Source: Cololabis saira (Eukaryota > Chordata > Actinopteri > Beloniformes > Belonidae). From it: DNA of 64,000 nt. The DNA lies in the NCBI RefSeq assembly GCF_033807715.1, contig NC_084601.1, positions 15,276,690 to 15,340,689 on the forward strand, read 5' to 3'. This document shows positions 48,195-61,606 of the stretch, piece after piece. Position 1 is the stretch's first letter, and every line of letters starts with the position of its first letter. Below the pieces are notes generated by a model. The model made no database searches. It worked only from the letters and a program-made list of their open reading frames with translations, and had not been told where the DNA came from. Made by a program: the position numbers and the translations under genes.

Positions 48195-49185
48195 TTAATT
48201 TGCTGACATTTAATCATATGCACAGAAGAGGAGGACACGGCGGAGGAAGAGAATGAGGAAAGCTCAGCCAACATTTGCCTTAGGCTCTGAAGCTTGGATC
48301 GATAAGTGGTCTTAAGTTTATCTGATTTTATCAGCAGAGCCGACAGGGGGGTAGGTCAATGGGCTGTGCCCGCGTCAAGTTGACCTTTTCAGGGACGATG
48401 GTATGAGAGCTCCTCTGGAGACCCCCACGGTCCCCTGTCACCGCCTGACTGGCACAAGTCTGTTGCGCTCAACGACAAAGTCTGCAGAGACATCTATATC
48501 AGCGCCCGGTCCGGCTGACAGGGCCCGGCTGTTGTATTTATAAACTGTCCTTTGGCCGTGACACTTTGCCAATGATCGGGTCCTAATTTATGCAGGCAAA
48601 TCTCCTCTGTGCAAAAATGAAAGCTAATAGAGTCATTAGCCGCTAATTCGTGCTGAGATACCTTGTATAAATTGGCTTACTTTGTAAAGCCCTCCCCTGA
48701 TAATACCCCCCACCCCTTCCTCTAAATGCACCACCGTCCCTCTGTTTTCCTCCCTCTTTCGTTTTTCACTCGGACCATAGCATAATACACACACTGAGCA
48801 CAGAAACAATATTTTAGTGCCTAAATGGTTGATGGTGTGTGTTTGTTTAATGGTGTGTGAGCCAAGACATTAAATGTGTGCGGAGACCAGAGGCTCTCTC
48901 TACATAGGTTAACCGTATTAGACAGAATATACAAACTCAATGTAGCAGAGACATAACACTGCAGAAGTGCCTCCCTGCATGCATTTGTGCTTGAACATGC
49001 GTGTTGCCATCCTGCTCTCGGTGCCCAAAGCTGTTAGTGCTGATGTGTTATTGTGCCGCCTGATGGCTGATTATGACATTAAATGTTTATGAGCATTGAT
49101 CAGCAATTGCCCCAAAGTGTGAACCATTTCATATCCTCACCGGCCACTGCTTAACAGCATACTGATGGATGCACAATGATCTCCA
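48195..49185. promoter_or_regulatory. Large candidate conserved noncoding region
   Basis: About 1 kb of repeat-free sequence in two patches, 48195-48690 and 48990-49185. It carries motifs such as TCAAGTTGACCTTTTCAGGG, TTTATAAACTGTCC, CTAATTTATGCAGGCAAAT, GTCATTAGCCGCTAATTCG and GAGCATTGATCAGCAATTGC. It is the longest such stretch in the desert. No sustained open frame. Regulatory role inferred. Confidence 0.4.
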
Positions 49186-49453
49186 ATACGATGCAGCAGG
49201 GAGATCTGCACACATCGCATATAAACACTCACAGTCAACCCCTCATGGCTGATTCAAGCACGTGTTTATGGACTCACAGACATTAGAGGAGCCATTTTCA
49301 TTCTGAACATTTGTTTTTTTCGGATATTTTTGTTGCGATAATCACGAAAAAAGACCCGGGGATGTTTGCCTCAATAGGCTAACCTGTTCTCTTTAAGACA
49401 AGCAGGAAGAAAACTTCAAAACTTTTGTCCACAGCCCTTCTATGCAAATCCTC

Positions 49454-50168
49454 CAGAGGTGTCAAAAGTATTCACATTCATTACTCAGGTAGAAGTATAG
49501 ATACTAGAGTTTAAAAATACTCCTGTAGAAGTTGAAGTATCAACTCAAGTTTTTTACTCAAGTAAAAGTATAAAAGTACTGGTTTCAAAACTACTTAAAG
49601 TATAAAAGTAAAAGTAATGTAAGGGGGAAAAAAGCCCTTAAGGACAAAAGCCATTGAAAATGAATGCATCTTAGTATAATGCAAATATATTAAAGAACCA
49701 TATATGTGTACTATTGAGCATTAACATGTGTTTCAGAGAGCAGAAGATATGATGACCAGTTGATATGATATAAGTATTGTAATGGTGCAAAAAGTCAAAC
49801 TTCAGAGGCATGTTATCATTTATCCTAACCTTTATTGGAATGTACATCCAAGTTTAGTTGCAGGAATCTGAGGGAACGGATGTAAGAACAAAACTGGACA
49901 AGAACATCTGAAACAACCACAACCAAATTCACTCTATCCGGATGGAGCAATTTAACTGGATAGTTTTTTTTTAAAGGCCAAATGAAATAAAGTAACGAGG
50001 CTGTTTTTAAAATGTAAGGAGTAAAAAGTACAGATAATTGCGTGAAAATGTAAGGAGTAAAAGTAAAAAGTCATCTGAAAAATAATTACTCCAGTGAAGT
50101 ATAGATAACCAAAATTTCTACTTAAGTAAGGTAACAAAGTATTTGTACTTCGTTACTTGACACCTCTG
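49454..50168. mobile_element. Complete 715-bp nonautonomous hAT element
   Basis: The ends are inverted: CAGAGGTGTCAAAAGTA at left and, in reverse complement, CAGAGGTGTCAAGTAACG at right. It is flanked by a perfect 8-bp duplication AAATCCTC (49446-49453 and 50169-50176), which defines a hAT insertion. The body is rich in AAGTA/TACTT words. No transposase frame. Confidence 0.93.
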
Positions 50169-50279
50169 AAATCCTCACATATTAACCTCTTGCAGGAAAA
50201 AAAACCTCAGTCTGTACAGCAAAAACGACTGATCAAGTGGGGAGGTTTCACAGAGATACTTTAGTTTTCAGACTAAGTA

Positions 50280-51900
50280 TACAGCCTATCTCTATAAAGA
50301 AATTGAGAAGTTTAAGGTGGGAGCTCCAACCGCTTCTCAGGAGAAACTGAGTCTGAATGGGTCATGTTTCATGCCTCTGGTGTTGAGGCAGCTGACCAGA
50401 GCTGTGGCTGCAAAATCATCTGTGCCTGATGCAGCCTCAGTGTTTGCTGAAACAAAAACTTGGGTGTGGAAGGAGTTTAGAGAATCCACAGGCAACAACT
50501 TTTGATTGGCTTTGAGAAGCTACTGGCAAATCATCAAACCTCAGGCGAGGAAAGCAGTGCATCACCAACACTGTGTAAACTGGGGAGCGGGGGGGGAGGG
50601 GGGTGCTGTTGACCTCAAGTGAGGGTGTCATTCGATGGAAAAGGAATGATCAGGATCTTCCTTATCCCCACCAACATGTCTTCTCCCAGAGGAGGCTGAG
50701 TCTGGGGACTGAGGGATGGGATCACCCTTTTCTGGAAACCAGAGCGTGAGTTCCAGTTATAGGAAAACTGCCCTCCTATATAACCTCAGCCTTTTTCATG
50801 TTGGGCGTTTACGTTTTCGTAGCTCATATAAGAAATTGGGGAGTTTCAGCAGCTGGGAAACTGACGAGGAAGTACTTGCTCCTTATACCTTTTCACCATT
50901 CAAGCTGTTGTGCTAATGACAAGTCATCCTACAGCCCTCAAATTCCAAAACATGAGCTGTATCACTGCAAAAACTGATTCCTAAGAAAGCAGGGGGAGAG
51001 TTCTTTTTGCTTAATATAAGACAGTTTGACTGGGTTTAGGAATATTACGCTTATTTCTAGAAGGGGCTGTTTTTTGCAGTACAAGCCATAATTTATTTAA
51101 GTTAAATCAGTAGACTGGTTGAGCAACTGCAAGTCAAAAGTCTGATGAAAATAAAGCAATTCTTTTCTCACCTTTAAAAGTACATTACACTGTAAGAAAT
51201 GCCATAGATCAAATTCATTCTGTGTTGTATTGCTGGGAAAGAACACCTGAAGATGTCAGGACCAAATAAAGGGACTATGTGTCACTTTGTGCCAGTGTCC
51301 CTGAGAAAAAGGATGCACCTTTCCGTAGGAGGCAACAGACTCGTTGCAGGAGCTTGCAGAACATCGGTTCTGGGATGGAGTCAGGTGCCACAGGTGGAGG
51401 AAATAAAGGTTCTTCAAGTCTTGTTCACAAGTGAGGGAAGAATGGGGACGATCTACTCACAGATTTTACTCGCTCACATGATCACAAACCCTGAGTATAG
51501 CGACAGAAACAATAATATTGAGAATAAAATGATTTTCCTCCTAAAGGAGTCTGTACTGTCCCTCAGAGATGGGGAGAAGTTTGGTCATGTGGGAGGGACT
51601 TGAAGTAGAATTGCTGCTCCTCCACATCGAGATAAGCCCACTGAGGTAGATGATTTTCAGGAGATGACATCCACTGGACACCTCCCTGGGGAGGCGTTTT
51701 GGGTACGTCCAACTGGAAGGAGACCCGAGGCAGACCTATGACCAGACAAATGATATGTCTCTGCTGGCCTGAGAAGGCCTCAGTATCTCCCTGGAAGAGC
51801 TCGATGAGGAGAGGGAGAAGGAGGTCTGAGACTCTGCTTACGCTGCTGCCCCTGCAACAGTAACCTGGAAAGGCAGGGAGTGATGGATGGATGGATCTTT
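50280..51900 (+). pseudogene. Degenerate RTE-like LINE (linker to C-terminus)
   Basis: Broken + strand frames read KTWVWKEFRES and LRSYWQIIKP (50455-50545), VEEIKVLQVLFTSEGRMG (51395-51450), SLRDGEKFGHV (51560-51590) and a degraded LPGEVF..TGRRPRGRP region (51680-51740). In that order these match the C-terminal half of a common fish RTE-like LINE. The 3' end is a short (ATGG)n (51884-51896), usual for RTE elements. Many stops. The reverse-transcriptase core is largely missing. Confidence 0.75.
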
Positions 51901-53288
51901 ACAAAGGTAATTTTCAGAAAATTAGCATTTTAATGCTGTTATTTCTCCACTTCAGGAGCACTTACATACTTCACTAAACTGTCCACTTTCATTGTAGTAT
52001 CTGCTGGGTAAAACTATAAATGTGGTACAGTTTTCTCTAGTTTCCCCTTACTATAGGTCTAACTCCTTAGTTTGATAGACTAACAACCTGCCATTCTTTT
52101 TACTCGTTATACCCTGGAGCCCCGGGACAGGGGGCAAATGTCATATAAGAACATAAGCCTGATATCAGGCAGGGCATATTTACTATTCAGTCAAACAGAA
52201 GAGCATTGTTTACAGTTATGATGGGCAGGTCCCTTTTTTTTAAGACGACTCTCATTGGATGTTTTAGGTTCATTTAATGTGTGGACTCCATCATAAAAAC
52301 ATAGCAAGATACTTTCTATCAAATTACAGTTGTAACAGGATATAAGCACTTTAGGCCCAATAACTGAACTGGGCCCAAGTGCCAGACAATTTTAAATTAT
52401 ATAACAGCAATATGTCAGTTTTTATCCACAGAGTTTGTTTTGTGAAGAAATGCTTTGTACTGGACTGGATCCTCTGCACTTTTGCTATCTGAATCATTTC
52501 CATTTGTGCCTAACTAAGAGGCTTACTGGGGATTTGTGTTGCTTATAATAACTCTTTTTGTTTCTTTTTTGGTGTTTCTTTTCATTTTCTGGCAAGTTTA
52601 ATTCACATGTCTTTCCAGCTTTATTTCACATGTGCAACCAGCAAAGTTGTGTGGAAGCAGCTGAAGGGATGTTATTTGGAAGTTATTTGGTAAAGAAATA
52701 TATAATTAGAATAAACAATTAGTTATTCTGTAATGCTGTTGATAACCTGTGGTGGAATATCATGACATCTGTTGGGTGCTTGCAGTCGCTTGTATGTTTT
52801 TTGTATGACGCTTGGCATAAATTAAGAAAAAAAATCACCCACACTCAGGAAAGTAATTTGTAAAAATCTTTCTCTGACTTTGATTAAAGCAGAGGCAAAG
52901 CGGGAACGCACTAATAGATGTGCAGCTGAAGAACATGACTTGGAGCTTGCAGGCCCTGGTAGTCCCTGGTGTTATATACTGTAGGTTAACCTAAGCAGAG
53001 CCAGCTGCTGCGTTTTACCCAGTAGCTGTAAATTTCACCTTGCCTCCCAAGCTGAACGAAAAAGAGCCGGCGTTCTTCTTGTGATGTCAGTTATGGGAAA
53101 TGTGAATCGTTTTTTTTCCATTTACATTAGTGTGAAGTTAAAGCTCTAATGCCAGGCATTACACACGCAGATGCTCGTGGACGTAAACTGTGCCAGCTTT
53201 TTAAGAGAACATCCAAAATTGCTGCATGTGTTTCCTGGAAAAAGCTCACGGTCCTCACAGTGTAGGTCCAGGAAACACCCCCCCCCCC
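51901..53288. other. Gene-desert block
   Basis: AT-leaning unique sequence. No gene or repeat recognised. Confidence 0.4.
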
Positions 53289-53289
53289 A

Positions 53290-53332
<43 letters not shown>
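53289..53332. repeat. (CA)n microsatellite
   Basis: About 21 units after a C10 run. Confidence 0.95.
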
Positions 53333-53333
<1 letters not shown>

Positions 53334-53889
53334 ATTCGCAGCAAGCAGCAGATGGAAAAGATGAAATGGAATCACCAAATCTCTTTCCAGACACGCTGGG
53401 AGTCACACATGGGAATACAATCACATAGTTATCTCTCTGTTATGATCGTTAATCATTGATATTATTAAGAATAACAACAAAAACTACAAAAACACTTTGA
53501 AGAAAAGATGTGTAGTTTAACCTGGAGAGCTCAGATGACCATTAATCTTATAGAAGTTGAAAATCATCCTACAGCTTTGGAAATCTTTTTTCACTTTGTC
53601 ATATCTTGGAAGCTGCTTTCTGTCATCTGGAAAGTCTCCCAGAAATGCGCTAAAAGAAAGGTAAAGTCTTGGTTTCCTGGCTACAGCGATGCATATTATG
53701 CACTTTCTTATGTATAACGGATGCCCAGCTGGAGTTGAATCACTGCCCTCACTCTCACACAGCATCGAAACGCAGCACACCTCACTGTGTGCCGTTTTGA
53801 ATATGCAATCTAAATTTTCTCCAAATTCAGGGCTTCGGGAAATAAATAATTAACACTATCCAATTAGTTAATTAATTATTTCATTAATC
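53333..53889. other. Desert segment
   Basis: Nothing recognised. Confidence 0.4.
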
Positions 53890-54930
53890 ACAAATTTCCC
53901 TCACCTCAATTTGTCATGCAGCTCAATGGCTTCATTACAGATCAATGTGGAGCCGTCGCCCATCAGGAGTCGTACTGTCATCTTCCAGATTAATCAAGAT
54001 GCTGCCTGCATGCAGAATGGGCCTTCCAGCCATCTCCGTGGCAACCTGCATGTAACACTGAACAAAATCATGGAGCAGTAACATAGTGACCAAATGCTGT
54101 TTGAATTGGATCAAATTTATTTTCACTTTGTAGTTGTTCTGCTTTTGTTTTTCTACATGCTGTGCTTGTACATAGCAGTTTAGTGCCGTGCGATCTCTTT
54201 ATGTCGTTTGCCTTATGACACGATGCTTCATCATCGGTGAAAAAGAAGAGATCATCACCTAATTTACTCCTGCATTATTGGAAGAAGTTGCTCCCGGAGG
54301 ACGTTTTGATACCATTCTTTGGCCTTTTGGCAGTGTCTTCGGCACGAATCGCAAGTACACTCACTGCCTTAAATGAAAACTTACCCCGAGCATGATTGGT
54401 CTTGGGATGCTTCAATGTTGGCACGATTTAGCACTCATGGTAGGGTTCATCTTGTCTTCTGTGAAAAATCGATTTTCCAGATTTCCCAAACATTTCAAAA
54501 GGGGCTTCATCTGTGAAAATAACTTTTTACCACAGTCGAGCTGTCCAAGTTTGCTTTTCCTGCAGAATGTCAGTCCGTCTTGGATGTTTTATTGAGAGAA
54601 GTGGCCTGTCTGCTGCCCTTCTCAACACCAGGCCATTGTCCTGTAGTTTTTGCCTCACTGTGCAGATATATTCAGACAAACACCAGCTGCCATTGTTCAG
54701 CGAGCACTGCGCTGGTGTTGACATGATTACTTAGCTGAATCCTCACAAGGAAACAATCCTGGCACTTGCTGAACATTTCTGGACTTCCTGATCCTCTCTT
54801 TGCAGCAATTTGGTTTTTTATATGTGACCGTTGTGATGCAGGGCAGTAGTATCTCCACACGGTCTATGATCTCCAACACTAACAGTGAAGCCATTCTGGA
54901 TTTTCTTTTGTAACAATTTGTCTCATTTTA
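53890..54930 (-). pseudogene. Degenerate Tc1/mariner transposase
   Basis: Minus-strand pieces in order are RRAADRPLLSIKHPRRTDIL (54560-54620), VIFTDEAPFEMFGKSGKS (54475-54530), PTLKHPKTNHARG (54385-54425), the catalytic part with its first Asp, and a broken C-terminal part reaching 53900. Several stops and at least two frameshifts. Confidence 0.8.
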
Positions 54931-56754
54931 TTACTCAATCAGAATGAATAGTTGTATTAGCTGACTTATATTTGTTAATAATTACTCCTGAGCTGATTAC
55001 GGGGTTAAATAGTTGTTGAAATGATGATCAGCAAGGACTAAAATAAGGCTAAAATTGTTTGGTGATTTGCAATTAAGTAAATTTTTTTAATCAACAGAGT
55101 TATTTGCAATATATACAAGTACATTTGTTCACTTTACACAGTAGAAAACAATGACAATCACCACTTTAAAAACTGAAGCGGCAAATGATCAAACATATAA
55201 TCTGCCAAAGGTTCTGGCTACGGCTTTACGTTTGGCCACATGTCCATTATGCAGCGTCACAATAAAGACAGAAATTGTATCATGGTTTTACTTGGACACT
55301 TTTGTATAAGACAGGCAATATGATGCGATGACGTTAAGCTGTAATAATCTAAGACAATGTGCCCCTTAACTGTAACCAACTGCAGGCGACAGCGATTTGG
55401 AAAAGTGGACAGTTTTAGGATGTTGGGCTTTAATGCCATTTCCCACCGTCCATTCCATCCTACATTCTTTTAAACATTTTTTAATATGTAATAGTTGTAT
55501 GATATTGTGGGCCAGGGGGAAGTTATCATTTTTACTTTTTTAGTGTTCATTGTGTGACTACGACGTTCTGAATTGTGAACCAATATCACTATCACAAACC
55601 CAGATGTGAGACTGCACGCTAAAATTACAAGGAAGACTTAAAGTATGTAAAAACGATGTGTGAAATGTGTCTGCAGTTTAGTTTTATGAATATTGACATA
55701 TCTTTCTATGATTTGGACATAAGATTTGAGAGCTGGATCTCCCCTCTTTGGTTGGGAGACTGGTGTTGCTGAGCATATGAGCCACTTAGTCATACGACCA
55801 TGCATCTTCGTAGCAAAGAGCAGAAAACGAGCTGGAAGCTCATTAGTCATGCTACGGTTTTCATGCTGTTAAACATTTCAAAGCTACAACACATTACTTC
55901 TGATCAATCTGATGAAAAATTAGGCGTCTAAGTGTACTGCATTTGACCAGGCTCATAGGAAATGGGTTGATTTACTTATATTTGAGTATAAATATTGAAA
56001 TGAAGAAATGCATTTTATGGATTTAAGACTTGCTTTTCAACATTTGTGCCAGGAAACATCAGTTCTGCAGAGTAAATTAGGCTTGATAGTGGTAAAATTG
56101 AAGTTTGAAACTGGACTGACTTAAGTTTTAGAGGTCTTTGCTACTGTAGCTATGACTACAGAGACTGCATATTTGCATAAATATGAGCTTACATCCAGTG
56201 TTGTAGGTATTTTTATTTGTGTGTGCCACAGAGCGCAAACAAGGGACACAAAACACGAGCTTTGAGACAAGAGGGGAAATGAGAGAGGGAGAAAACCTCC
56301 CTGTTTAAGTCTAAATTCCTCGTTTATTTGTTTGATTAATTTGCGCAACGGCGTGCTGTAACCCCGTTCTGTCACATGCTTCCTTCACGAGGGTTTATTT
56401 TAGCAGGGCGGTAAGTGGCCTCATAATGTCAATGTAATACTGGGTCAGGCTTTTCCGAACGCAGGGATGAGACTGAGGGAAAAGACAGGCCGGCAAAGTG
56501 TGAGATGGGAGAAGGAGGAAAATGTCCCTCGTTCATCTTCTGAAACTGAGCGTTAAAATAACACCTGGTCTGACTGTGGGTGTGCTAGAAGGATCAACAC
56601 GTCAGGCTAACAGGAACCGTGAGTGGATATGCCCATGTATGCTGCCTGAACAGGGAAGGTATAGAAATTAAGAGGGAGAATTTGTGTTCCCAGCATCCAT
56701 ACTCATTCTCTATCATTTCTTAGTATATTGTATGGGGAAAACCTCTGGTTACAT
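54931..56754. other. AT-rich desert block
   Basis: 55190-55260 (CCAAAGGTTCTGGCTACGGC, TTTGGCCACATGTCC) may be a worn transposon end. Otherwise nothing recognised. Confidence 0.4.
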
Positions 56755-57193
56755 ATATATATTAGGGCTGTCCAAGTTAATGCGTTAACGACGCGTTAAC
56801 TTAACGTTCTCTTAACGCCGTACATTTTTTTAACGAAGGGGATATTTTTTGAGCCTTTTATTTTCCTCCATATGAGATTAGACATAATTACATGGAAAAT
56901 TTAACTGACCAATGCACTTCTTGTACAATGTTCGTTATGCATATGGTTCATTGTTTTACTTTGAGCTGCTTAAAAAAACAAGGAATCTTAAGTTAGTCTT
57001 TACAAGTGTAAAGTTGGGGACTACATTGTGTTTTTATTTATGAAGGAATGTTACATTCAGGTCAAAAGCTTCTTTTGTGGAAAATTGAATAAACATTGGC
57101 ATAAAGCAGCATATTTGCCCTTTCTCATGTTGTTAACAGTATTAAAAAACATTAAAAAAAATACCTTGAGGTAATTTAGAACCCAAAATGTGT

Positions 57194-57568
<375 letters not shown>

Positions 57569-57659
57569 TTTGCGTGTGTGTGTCTGAGGTAGTCTAAACC
57601 ATGACAGGGTTCACAACCGAGGTAGATGGAAGACTTAAGAGGGATGGAGGTAGAGCCAT

Positions 57660-58140
57660 CTTGCATATTCAACGCTCTGTCGCCCGGCTGTCATCGGCCA
57701 ACTGAGCTCCGAGGAGATAGCGAACTAGTCAAATTACCGGACGTGCTTGATTCTGTCTCCTGCTCTGACAAGACTGTCAGAGATGGGATTTAATCTCTTA
57801 ATAACGCACAGGCTGGAGATTTTCTGCCCCCCCGCCCCCCCCCATCTCCGACTCCTCTTTCTCTAACTCCTCTTCCTCTGACCGGGCTCTGATCATATCT
57901 GCTCATGTCGTCAAATCACATGCATTTCCAAAAGTGAAATATCCATGTCTGAATATCTTATATTCCCTTCTGTCTTTCTCTCTGCACCCTTTCATTCTCC
58001 CGTCTCTCTGTCTCTAATACAAGCTGTCATGCTAGATCATGATTGATCAGGGCCTTAGTGGCCAACTCCAGCTCTCCTGCTACGGAAATGAATGGGGATC
58101 AGATGCGCTCCTACTGTGGAGCTGGAAGCTTAGTTATTGG
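57660..58140. promoter_or_regulatory. Candidate conserved noncoding elements (two patches)
   Basis: 57660-57810 (GTCGCCCGGCTGTCATCGGC, GTCAAATTACCGGACGTGC, TTTAATCTCTTAATAACGC) and 58020-58135 (GCTGTCATGCTAGATCATGA, GGGCCTTAGTGGCCAACTCC) are unique and information-dense, unlike the repeats around them. Confidence 0.35.
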
Positions 58141-58959
58141 TGACATAAACTGAAGAGGGGAAGAGAAAGAAGAATGAAAATGAGTTGGAGGCAGATAAAA
58201 TGAGGTGAAAATCTTATCATAATATGTGTTTAGAAAATTCTGATTTCGGACAGGATTTTGAGGAAAAAACACTCAAATCCACCGAGTCATCACGCCATAA
58301 TCATTAAGAAATACAAGTGAATGAATAGAAATTAAACAGCATTTTGATTTCAGTGACGTTACGCTTTCCAATCTTTGTCATCAACCAGTTCACACACACA
58401 AGTCGTCGCAACTAAATATTCAGGAGTATGTACGTAGACGCTCTGGCATGACATTTCAGTAAAAGCAAATGTCAGAAATACATTTGAAAGATTTTAATTC
58501 TGATTAAAGCAGTAATTTAAATAGTTCATTCAATGATTGAGTGTTCACAGGTAAATATAATTTCCTTAGCTTTTGGTTTGACTTTTGTTGCTCTGGCACT
58601 ATGGTTCCTTAGGTTTGCCCTGAGAAAAGTCCCTGCTTGAATTTCTGTTCAGGAGAAACAAAGACTTAAAGGTGCACTCAGAACGTAAGAGTCAAACTCT
58701 TACCTACCAGGTGAGAGTTTGCCGATCTGTAAACTTTGATGAAGTTTTGTTTCCTCTTTGGTTTTTCACTATAGCTAAACAGGCAAAAGTAAACATGCTT
58801 AAATAAATAGTGTCCCTGTGTTGGATCAGTAACATTGTGATAGTAAACTTGTTCACGTAACACCGTCTTTTCCATACTTGCTGCCTGTGATTGGTCCCAG
58901 AGCTAGAACAAGACTGGTCCACACCTCTCACCCTCAGGGTGGCAGCCTGCTCCCTTCAC
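58141..58959. other. Desert segment
   Basis: AT-rich unique sequence, nothing recognised. Confidence 0.4.
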
Positions 58960-59230
58960 TGTCCTCGCATGACAGCCAGCTTGGAGACAACTGTAACGCT
59001 GGTGATTAATGCCCCAGGAAATTAAAGTGTTGCCAGGGACGATGTAGGAACACTGTAACTTCCTGTGTTCAGCTGGGGCTGGAACGCTTCGGTGTCCGAC
59101 ATCGAGCCTTTAGCTAATTAGCTAAATCAGCTCGCTGGGGCTTAATTAGAAGCAGCTCGCAGACACAATCGTGTCCTGGGGCTCTTTAATTACCCTCAGG
59201 TTCATTAGGAGGGAAGAGCTTCAAACACTA
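58960..59230. promoter_or_regulatory. Candidate conserved noncoding element rich in TAATTA cores
   Basis: GCTGGTGATTAATGCCCCAG, TTTAGCTAATTAGCTAAATC, GGCTTAATTAGAAGCAGC and CTCTTTAATTACCCTCAGG give at least four homeodomain cores within 200 bases in an otherwise unique context. Confidence 0.4.
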
Positions 59231-59918
59231 ATTAACTGCCTCTGTGCACTTGTAGGCGTGTGTGTGGATGCATATGCACGTTCGAGGCCGTGTGTGTGCG
59301 AAGGCATGTTAGTCACTCATATGAAAAATAGGATTTGGAGACCAACAGGATATGCTAATAACTTGTTCAAATGTGTTGCAAACATGGCAGACGCAGCAAA
59401 ACTCTCCACGTCAAGCCCAAAAGAGGGCGAAAAGAAAAACTCAGGTAACTAGGTAAGAGGAGGTGAAGATTTCTGCAGCTAAAAAGTCAAAAGAAGATGA
59501 AGAGGCACGGTGAAGGAGTGGAGGGGAGTGTGTGAGAGCGAGGGATGCAGATGGAAAGACGGGGACAGTGCCAGCTTTGTTTGTGAACCTGGAGGGTGTT
59601 ATCTTGCCTTTTATGGTGGTTGTCAGCAAGAGCTGCCAAATGTTTTCAAGATGGCTCAAGCTGGAAGTGAGAAACCAGTGCTTAGTAGAGAGAACAAGAG
59701 GAGACGAATCTGCAAAGATGTAATCTGTTTGGCATGCACATTCATAGTTTAGAGGCTTATCTATCCAGTGAAAACTGTTATTTTGTTTTATTTCTTAACC
59801 TCTCTTAGTGTTTACCACTCCTTGATAGAGCCAGATCTGTTGTGGAGATCAGCAGCCACATCTAGGTCAAAGAGCTAATACGCTCCACCATGACTTCTTG
59901 GTAAGTTGAATACTTTAA
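59231..59918. other. Desert segment
   Basis: Overlapping short frames at 59441-59752 have no recognisable domain. No repeat recognised. Confidence 0.4.
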
Positions 59919-60040
59919 GGGCCTGATTTACTAAAGGTTTGCGTGTGTAAAAACGTGTGCAAACTTGACAGCACGCGCAAACTTTTTCAGTGCACACGCA
60001 ATTTAGTACTCTTTATTTAGGATCTTGGTAAATCGGGCCC
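59919..60040. mobile_element. 122-bp PIF/Harbinger-like MITE
   Basis: Inverted ends GGGCCTGATTTACTAA and, reverse complemented, GGGCCCGATTTACCAA. It is flanked by the 3-bp duplication TAA (59916-59918 and 60041-60043), the signature of PIF/Harbinger insertion. Confidence 0.8.
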
Positions 60041-60043
60041 TAA

Positions 60044-61374
60044 GTGTGTTCCTCTGCCAGGTGGAGGTGAGGAGAGGTTTCTGCACTGCGTGTCTGTCTG
60101 TCAGCGGCATTGTGATACCAAGCTCCTTTTCATGAAGCTTGATGGAAATCTGAATCATGGGTGAAAGGACAAGATCTTTAAGAGCCATGAAAGATTCCTT
60201 AAAACGGGAAATAATACTTTGTTTTATTTTTGATCTTTAAAACAGCATTTTAGATGATAAGGTCTTAGAATCATAATGATACCCATACAAAACTTAATGA
60301 ATTGAATATTTTTAATTAATATATCTCATATAAGATTGTCTATGACATCCAAATCAATCTTTCTCTAGCGTTCCTATCTTTGGAGGAAGAAATATTTCCA
60401 CCCAATTGAAAAATAAAACATTGACATAAAATGTAAATTTTAAAATGTTACAGCAATAAAGGGGAATAAAGTTCAATCTGGACAAATTAAATAATATTAT
60501 TACAGATGCTGCATTAACACTGTTTTTCATTGTGGATCGGTTGTGAGAAGCTGAAAACTATATTAACCTAAAATTATTTAGCATAATTTTCTTACTGTAC
60601 ACTAACTTGGTTTGATCAAGGAATGTTATTCCTTTTGATTTGTGCTCTTTATTCTCAATTGTACATGTTTCACTTCAGAAATGATTATACAGCAAGAAAG
60701 CCCTCTTCTGAGGGGTTGGGTAGCAGGCTGGGTAAATTTTTTCCTTCCCTTTGCTGGCCGGGTCACAGTGAAGTGATATTAAAGTGTCTGGTGGTCCCGT
60801 CCGGCACAGCAGTGTTGTGTATGCCTGTTCTCAGAGAGGAAACAGAAAAGCCGGTCTCACGCAAAGTGGAGAAAAGAACCAAAACACTGACATTTTATCA
60901 GTGGATAGTACCTTCAACTCCATCTCACTCACTCTGTCTAATCACCATAGAAACCAACAATGAGTCCAAGATGTCCGGTGTCCACACGATAAAAAAATAA
61001 AATCAAGGGGGCTCACTTGCCTCCGCTGCCAAACTGCTGCACCCTCCCTGATCTAAATGTTCAGATAATAATGAAACAGCCCGTTTAGGTCTCAGAGGAA
61101 GTTTGTCTTGAAGTGCCAACATCTCCACATGAGCATCTCATTAGGCCTAGTCAACAATCCTGATCACAGAGGTGTCTGGAGACTTTTCTACAAGTAAAAA
61201 TGAGGGTGGATAGAAGTTACATTTATACATAAATAAAAAATATGCTGATGTACAAATGTATTTGTTGATATTTACTTTGAAATAAATAGAATTTTAAAAT
61301 TTCTTTTGGATATTGATATTCAAAATGTTTCAGTGAAAGCATAAAGTCGGACAATCAGAAAAAAGACAGAGAAG
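60044..61374. other. AT-rich desert block
   Basis: Unique patch at 60690-60830, otherwise AT-rich. No gene recognised. Confidence 0.4.
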
Positions 61375-61460
61375 GAAGTTTATTTCTATAGCACAATTCA
61401 ACAATTCAAGGTGATTCAAAGTGCTTTACAAAGACATTAAAACATAAATAAAAACAAGTT
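61375..61460. repeat. Interspersed repeat fragment (TTTATTTCTATAGCAC type)
   Basis: TTTATTTCTATAGCACAATT followed by GATTCAAAGTGCTTTACAAA is a word pair found in many fish genomes. The family is not assigned. Confidence 0.55.
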
Positions 61461-61606
61461 GATCCTTTGGGAGGAGCTGGTTGTAGCAGTCATGTGACCA
61501 GCCCGGCAGTAATGCTGCAAACTATATTGTAAAGGCATTATTTAGTTAATAAAGTTTTGAAAAGGGCCCTCGTATTTTATTACAATTACAAATGATCTGT
61601 AGTTAA

